From positions 1 to 10,588 of the forward strand of contig JALWLM010000450.1 in the NCBI GenBank assembly GCA_027084145.1: DNA of 10,588 nt, given 5' to 3'. Numbering within the stretch: position 1 is the stretch's first letter; each line of letters begins with the position of its first letter. The translations under genes were made by a program, and so were the position numbers. The notes beneath the pieces are model-generated. The model did no database searches. It saw only the letters and a list, made by a program, of their open reading frames with translations, and was not told the origin of the DNA. The stretch is from Crocinitomicaceae bacterium (GTDB taxonomy: Bacteria; Bacteroidota; Bacteroidia; Flavobacteriales_D; Crocinitomicaceae). Below, in pieces: positions 6,884 to 10,588 of the stretch.

Positions 6884-7345
6884 ATGGAGACTATGTTGGA
6901 TATAGAAGAAAAAAAAAGAGCAAAAAAACTTCGTTATGACAAAGCGTATTTACGCATGGCTAAAACTTGGTCGGAGCTATCTCATTGTTCCCGAAAAAAA
7001 GTCGGTGCATTGATTGTTAAAAACGGAATGATTATTTCCGATGGGTACAACGGTACTCCGAGCGGCTTTGACAATTGTTGTGAAGATGAAAACGGAGCAA
7101 CACTTTGGTATGTACTTCATGCAGAAGCTAATGCTATTTTAAAAGTAGCAAAATCGACTCATGATTGTAACGGGGCAACACTTTATTTAACATTATCCCC
7201 ATGCAAGGATTGTAGTAAGCTTATCGTTCAATCAGGGATTAAAGAAGTCGTTTATATCACAAAATATAAAGATTGCAACGGACTGGAATTCCTAGAACGA
7301 GCCGGTGTAAAAATTCAACAAATAGAAAACCCTTTTGATGTTTAA
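6884..7345 (+). CDS. Deoxycytidylate (dCMP) deaminase
   Basis: This zinc enzyme deaminates dCMP to dUMP, the precursor of dTMP, in cytosolic pyrimidine deoxynucleotide synthesis. Numbered from ATG 6884 (153 residues), the catalytic zinc site is His79 and Glu81 in HAEAN and Cys107/Cys110 in SPCKDC. The N-terminal half carries YLRMAKTWSELSHCSRKKVGA and ISDGYNGTPSGFDN, both typical of dCMP deaminases (ComEB-like) and not of tRNA adenosine or cytidine deaminases. An in-frame ATG lies upstream at 6866, but the -7 promoter box covers it, so I reject that start. ATG 6893, preceded by GGAG only 3 nt away, is an equally possible start. Its end overlaps the start of the S41 peptidase gene by 8 bp. Confidence 0.93.
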   Translation: METMLDIEEKKRAKKLRYDKAYLRMAKTWSELSHCSRKKVGALIVKNGMIISDGYNGTPSGFDNCCEDENGATLWYVLHAEANAILKVAKSTHDCNGATLYLTLSPCKDCSKLIVQSGIKEVVYITKYKDCNGLEFLERAGVKIQQIENPFDV

Positions 7346-8936
7346 TAAACAAAATCAATATCTCGCCCCTCTCGCTTTTGCATCTTTTCTGATAATAGGC
7401 ATTATCATTGGAAAGCATTTTGGAGGTCACCAAACTTTTTTCTCCGAAGGAGAAGGTGGTAATCATCGTTTTTTCAAATTACAAGAAATCATTCAGGTGC
7501 TCAACAAACGCTATGTTGACTCTATCAACTCCGAACAGATATTTGAAGAAACCATTTCGGACATGTTGCATAAATTAGATCCCCACAGCAACTATATCCC
7601 TGCGGATAAACTCAAAGCAATGAATGAATCCATTAATGGAAAATTCAGCGGTATAGGGATTCGATTTTTCATTATCAGGGATACTGTTGCAGTAACCAAT
7701 GTTCTTTCGTTTTCTCCTTCTATGACTGCGGGATTAAAAGCCGGAGACAAAATATTAAAAGTTGACACCATTCCGGTAGCGGGACAAAACATTACGAATG
7801 AGAAAATCATGAAACTACTCAAAGGAGTAGCAGGAACCAAAGTCAAACTTATAGTTTTAAGAAATAAAGAAAAAAAAGAGATTGAAATTACCAGGGGAGA
7901 TATACCTATAGAATCCGTTGTTGCTTCTTTTATGATTGATGATGAAAAAGGTTATATCAAAATTGACCAATTTAGCATGACAACAGCTGAAGAGTTTCGT
8001 TATGCAGCAAGACGCCTTCTAAAACAGGGTGTCAAAAAACTTATCTTGGATTTAAGAAATAACGGAGGTGGTGTTTTTTCTGCTGCGGTGGAAATAGCAG
8101 ATGAATTTCTTCCTGCGGGCACCCCTATTGTAGAAACCAGGGGAGCACATTCCAAAAAAGAAGTCTACACAGCAACTCCCAAAGGAATGTTAGAAGATAT
8201 TGAGTTGGCGGTCATCATTAATAGTAATAGTGCCTCTGCTTCCGAAATTATCGCGGGAGCAATTCAAGATAATGATCGAGGTGTCATTATCGGACGACGT
8301 TCTTTTGGAAAAGGGTTGGTACAAACAGATATGACATTGAAAGACGGAAGTAACCTACGGTTAACGATTGCAAGATATTACACACCAACAGGTCGTTGTA
8401 TCCAAAAACCTTATACGGACAATTATGAAGATTATTATAAAGAGCAGGCTCACCGTTTTGAAAGTGGAGAGATGTATCAAATTGATTCTACCCTGTTAAA
8501 TGATTCTTTAAAATATACGACTCCGAGTGGTAGAACCGTATATGGAGGCGGTGGAATCATGCCTGATGTTTTTGTTCCGTTAGATTCGGCGGGAGCTTCT
8601 TGGTATTTAACCGAACTCCGTTATTCAGGTACCTTTACCATGTTTGCTTTTGACTATATACAAGATAAAAGAAATCAATGGAAGTCCATTACAGAATACA
8701 TCAATAATTTTAAAGTGACAGATAAAATATTCAATGATTTCATAGAATATGCAAAAAAAGAATTAAAAATCGAACCGATTCAAACGGATATACAGAAGAG
8801 TAAGAAGTTAATCAAACAAATGATTAAAGAAGAAATTGCACGTCAATTATGGATGGAACAGGGATATTACCGTGTAAAAATATTACATGATAAAGATATC
8901 CAAAAAACCATAGAGGTGCTCGTTGACCATAATTAG
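7338..8936 (+). CDS. C-terminal processing peptidase, S41 family, membrane-anchored with PDZ domain
   Basis: This serine protease of the CtpA/Prc group acts in the periplasm on C-terminal ends of exported proteins. From ATG 7338 it has 532 residues. Residues 8-28 are a hydrophobic signal or membrane anchor (APLAFASFLIIGIIIGKHFG). A PDZ domain (about 100-190) shows GIGIRF and the carboxylate-loop region SPSMTAGLKAGDKIL. The S41 catalytic core (about 200-355) has LILDLRNNGGGVFSAAVEIADEFL, the nucleophile motif NSNSASASEIIAGA (295-308) and the general-base Lys at 325 in SFGKGLVQ. About 110 residues follow the conserved GGGGIMPDV segment, as is common in Bacteroidota homologues. A TTG one codon earlier (7335) is less likely as start. 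The 8-bp overlap with the deaminase gene suggests translational coupling. Confidence 0.92.
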   Translation: MFNKQNQYLAPLAFASFLIIGIIIGKHFGGHQTFFSEGEGGNHRFFKLQEIIQVLNKRYVDSINSEQIFEETISDMLHKLDPHSNYIPADKLKAMNESINGKFSGIGIRFFIIRDTVAVTNVLSFSPSMTAGLKAGDKILKVDTIPVAGQNITNEKIMKLLKGVAGTKVKLIVLRNKEKKEIEITRGDIPIESVVASFMIDDEKGYIKIDQFSMTTAEEFRYAARRLLKQGVKKLILDLRNNGGGVFSAAVEIADEFLPAGTPIVETRGAHSKKEVYTATPKGMLEDIELAVIINSNSASASEIIAGAIQDNDRGVIIGRRSFGKGLVQTDMTLKDGSNLRLTIARYYTPTGRCIQKPYTDNYEDYYKEQAHRFESGEMYQIDSTLLNDSLKYTTPSGRTVYGGGGIMPDVFVPLDSAGASWYLTELRYSGTFTMFAFDYIQDKRNQWKSITEYINNFKVTDKIFNDFIEYAKKELKIEPIQTDIQKSKKLIKQMIKEEIARQLWMEQGYYRVKILHDKDIQKTIEVLVDHN

Positions 8937-8937
8937 A

Positions 8938-9519
8938 ATGAATAAAAAAACCATTCAAATAAAAGAAATTTTTGACCCGTATTATTCTGCACCCATTGAA
9001 GTGTGGGACACATTTGCTAAAAGATTAAAAACAGTAACCTTTAATAAAAATGAAGAAATAAAGTTTCCCAATACCACAGAGAAAAAACTATACATTATCA
9101 ATAAAGGTTCAGCTGGTATTTTTTTATGGAAAGAAAATCATCCGGTATGTATTGATTTGTGCTTCGAGAATGATTTTTTTGGAGACTATTTGTCATTACT
9201 TACACAAAAACCAACACCTCTTTATACTGTTTGTTTTGAAGAAACCGAAATGTTTTATATTACTTTTTCAGATTTAATGGATTTATTTGAAAATTCAAAA
9301 TTCGGTGCAAAAATCGGCAGAATTGCAGCAGAAAGTCTTTTTGTTCATAAGCAATCACAGCAAATTGAATTACTGACACAAACAGCAGAAAAACGATACA
9401 AACAATTACTTTCTAAACAACCCCACATTATTCAAAGAGTTCCTTTAAAATACATTGCTTCCTATCTTGGAATTAATGCTGAAAGTCTGAGCCGAATTAG
9501 AAAAAAAATCGTAAAATAA
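8938..9519 (+). CDS. Crp/Fnr-family transcriptional regulator
   Basis: The 193-residue protein has the two-domain Crp/Fnr layout. An N-terminal cyclic-nucleotide-binding-like beta barrel (about 25-115) shows LYIINKGSAGIFLW and FENDFFGDYLSLL. A long dimerisation helix (about 118-155) follows, then a short C-terminal winged helix-turn-helix (about 168-190) with VPLKYIASYLGINAESLSRIRKKI. The sugar-phosphate-binding Arg of true cAMP receptors is not evident in the FGDYLSL loop, so the ligand is unknown, as in most small Bacteroidota members. ATG 8938 is chosen, 1 bp after the peptidase stop; a TTG at 8923 would add five residues and overlap that gene. It probably shares a transcript with the peptidase. 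Its targets are not known; the inverted repeat at 9563-9590 is a nearby candidate. Confidence 0.88.
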   Translation: MNKKTIQIKEIFDPYYSAPIEVWDTFAKRLKTVTFNKNEEIKFPNTTEKKLYIINKGSAGIFLWKENHPVCIDLCFENDFFGDYLSLLTQKPTPLYTVCFEETEMFYITFSDLMDLFENSKFGAKIGRIAAESLFVHKQSQQIELLTQTAEKRYKQLLSKQPHIIQRVPLKYIASYLGINAESLSRIRKKIVK

Positions 9520-9594
9520 TTCATTACTTACCATAGGTCAATTTTTATACAAATACTGCGTCTTACCTTTGCTCTAAAATTAAAAGGTAAAACT
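9520..9594 (+). promoter_or_regulatory. Intergenic promoter region before the hydrolase gene
   Basis: TACCTTTG (9564-9571) matches the Bacteroidota -7 box TAnnTTTG, and transcription would begin near 9577. There is no TTTG 19-21 bp upstream, so the -33 half is poor. AAGG at 9584-9587 lies 7 nt before the ATG at 9595 and may be a ribosome-binding site. I see no convincing terminator hairpin for the regulator gene upstream, so read-through is possible. Confidence 0.45.
9563..9590. repeat. 8-bp inverted repeat covering the -7 box and ribosome-binding site of the hydrolase gene
   Basis: TTACCTTT (9563-9570) and AAAGGTAA (9583-9590) are perfect inverted repeats with a 12-bp centre. The left arm forms most of the -7 box; the right arm contains the AAGG that could be the ribosome-binding site. 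As DNA it could be a site for a dimeric regulator. In a read-through transcript from the regulator gene it could fold and hide the ribosome-binding site. Confidence 0.4.
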
Positions 9595-10524
9595 ATGAAA
9601 GTAATTAATTTTTTACTCATTCTACTAACAATTGTTTCGTGTTCAACACCAAAAGAAATTGTTAAAAAGAATAATTTATCCCCTCGCATAAATTGTTTAG
9701 GCAAAGGAAAATATACTATTGTAATGGATGCAGGTTTAGGTAATTGGTCATTATTCTATAAACCCCTTGCAAATAAGTTGGCAAAAAAATACAAGGTTTG
9801 TCTTATTGATAGAGCAGGATATGCAATGAATACAGTAACTACTCAGCCGAGAGATGCTAATACAATAGCCCAAGAAATGGATAAGATATTAATAGAGAAA
9901 GGTATTACTAATAACATTATCCTTGTTGGTCATTCCTTAGGTGGTTTGCACGTAAGAATGTATCAATCTCTTTACCCTGAAAAAGTAAAAGCCATAATCT
10001 TACTTGATGCTGCCAGTCCAAATCAATTTGAAAGCTTGCCCAAAGAATTTGAAGAATTGAAAAATAATCAAGTAAAATCATTAGATAAAGTGATAAAACT
10101 TGCTCAAAAAGATTATTTGAAATATAGCAAAAGTAAGATACCTACTTTTGGTTTACCGAAAGAACTATTGGACGATTATTATGAAATAACCACACAACCT
10201 GAATACTACTTTACTATGCAAAAAGAAACGGAATGGTTTAAAAAAAGTCTTAAACAAGTTGGAGAATTAGGTGATTTAGGCAATTTACCACTTCTTGTAA
10301 TTGGTTCAAAAAACAGTATGAACGAAAGTTTGTTACCCGGGAAAATAAAGAATTATCCATTTGAAAGACATAACAAAACCTGGTTGAAACTACAAAAAGA
10401 ATTAAGTGCTTTATCCGGTAATTCAACTTTTATTGTGAGTGAAAAAGACCATTACTTAAACGTTACAGATGTTAATTTAGTTTATAATTCAATGATACAA
10501 TTTTTTAAGAAAAATCAATTATGA
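9595..10524 (+). CDS. Alpha/beta hydrolase lipoprotein
   Basis: The 309-residue protein starts with a lipoprotein signal (MKVINFLLILLTIVSC) in which IVS precedes the lipidation Cys16, so it should be anchored in the envelope. The rest is an alpha/beta hydrolase: an early glycine loop MDAGLGNWS (44-52) likely forms the oxyanion hole, nucleophile Ser114 sits in VGHSLGGLH, and His286 in EKDHYLN is the probable catalytic His. After the seventh core strand (PLLVIGSKNS) no Asp or Glu appears where the acid usually sits; Asp138 in ILLDAASP, after the sixth strand, is the likely substitute. The substrate is unknown (an ester, lipid or peptide bond). Its stop overlaps the next gene's start, so the two form a unit. 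Confidence 0.85.
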   Translation: MKVINFLLILLTIVSCSTPKEIVKKNNLSPRINCLGKGKYTIVMDAGLGNWSLFYKPLANKLAKKYKVCLIDRAGYAMNTVTTQPRDANTIAQEMDKILIEKGITNNIILVGHSLGGLHVRMYQSLYPEKVKAIILLDAASPNQFESLPKEFEELKNNQVKSLDKVIKLAQKDYLKYSKSKIPTFGLPKELLDDYYEITTQPEYYFTMQKETEWFKKSLKQVGELGDLGNLPLLVIGSKNSMNESLLPGKIKNYPFERHNKTWLKLQKELSALSGNSTFIVSEKDHYLNVTDVNLVYNSMIQFFKKNQL

Positions 10525-10588
10525 AAAAAATTAAACTAAATACTTGGTTATTATTGATATTGCCTCCCTTATTTTTTCTGATAAATAT
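10521..10588 (+). CDS. Start of a membrane or secreted protein, cut by the right edge
   Basis: ATG at 10521 overlaps the hydrolase stop codon (ATGA), a common arrangement for coupled translation. The 22 complete codons read MKKIKLNTW followed by a strongly hydrophobic run (LLLILPPLFFLI), which is either a signal peptide or the first transmembrane helix. The frame is open to the edge. Too little is present to name a family. Its close coupling suggests a role with the hydrolase. Confidence 0.6.
   Translation, partial: MKKIKLNTWLLLILPPLFFLIN

Noticed and set aside
7335..7337. TTG as start codon of the S41 peptidase
   Set aside because: An ATG follows immediately at 7338 and gives the same signal anchor.
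7592..7846. Minus-strand open frame inside the S41 peptidase gene
   Set aside because: It lies opposite the PDZ domain coding region and shows no features of its own.
8923..8937. TTG start for the Crp/Fnr regulator
   Set aside because: ATG at 8938 starts a complete domain, 1 bp after the peptidase stop; the extra five residues add nothing recognisable.
1..10588. Search for tRNA or rRNA genes, CRISPR arrays, insertion sequences, attachment sites and phage genes
   Set aside because: No regularly spaced repeats, transposase or integrase motifs, or structured RNA genes were seen; intergenic gaps are all short (longest about 120 bp).

Overview
The window is AT-rich chromosomal DNA that most likely comes from a member of the Bacteroidota, probably a flavobacterium. 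Three things point there: the gene families and their order (SUF genes in the order A-type carrier, sufB, sufC, sufD; dCMP deaminase followed by a large S41 peptidase; small divergent Crp/Fnr regulators), signal peptides that end in Gln-starting mature proteins, and promoter elements of the Bacteroidota type (TTTG, about 19 bp, TAnnTTTG). The genus cannot be read from the sequence.

Left half (1-6760), all on the minus strand. Read in the direction of transcription it carries: a secreted NlpC/P60-like DUF1287 protein and a DEDDy 3'-5' exonuclease, 20 bp apart; then a tight iron-sulfur cluster assembly operon (A-type carrier, sufB, sufC, sufD, gaps of 9-10 bp) with a well-formed promoter of its own; then ribF (FMN/FAD synthesis), which has a second well-formed promoter next to the sufD stop codon; and finally a secreted leucine-rich-repeat protein that overlaps the end of ribF by 41 bp and runs off the left edge. 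No cysteine desulfurase (sufS) or sufE follows sufD here, so sulfur supply must be encoded elsewhere.

Centre (6761-6883). This is a divergent, very AT-rich intergenic region holding the start signals for the DUF1287 gene (leftward) and the dCMP deaminase gene (rightward), plus a perfect 14-bp A/T palindrome.

Right half (6884-10588), all on the plus strand. dCMP deaminase, a membrane-anchored PDZ/S41 C-terminal processing peptidase and a Crp/Fnr-type regulator are packed with an 8-bp overlap and a 1-bp gap, so they probably form one operon. After 75 bp, with its own promoter-like box embedded in an 8-bp inverted repeat, comes an alpha/beta hydrolase lipoprotein. It overlaps the start of a further membrane or secreted protein cut by the right edge.

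Most of the window is ordinary housekeeping DNA. I did not find a clear new multi-gene system. The points most worth checking are the inverted repeats lying inside two promoters (SUF operon and hydrolase), the ribF/SUF adjacency with matching promoters, the LRR gene overlapping ribF, and the unclassified hydrolase/membrane-protein pair at the right edge next to a Crp/Fnr regulator.
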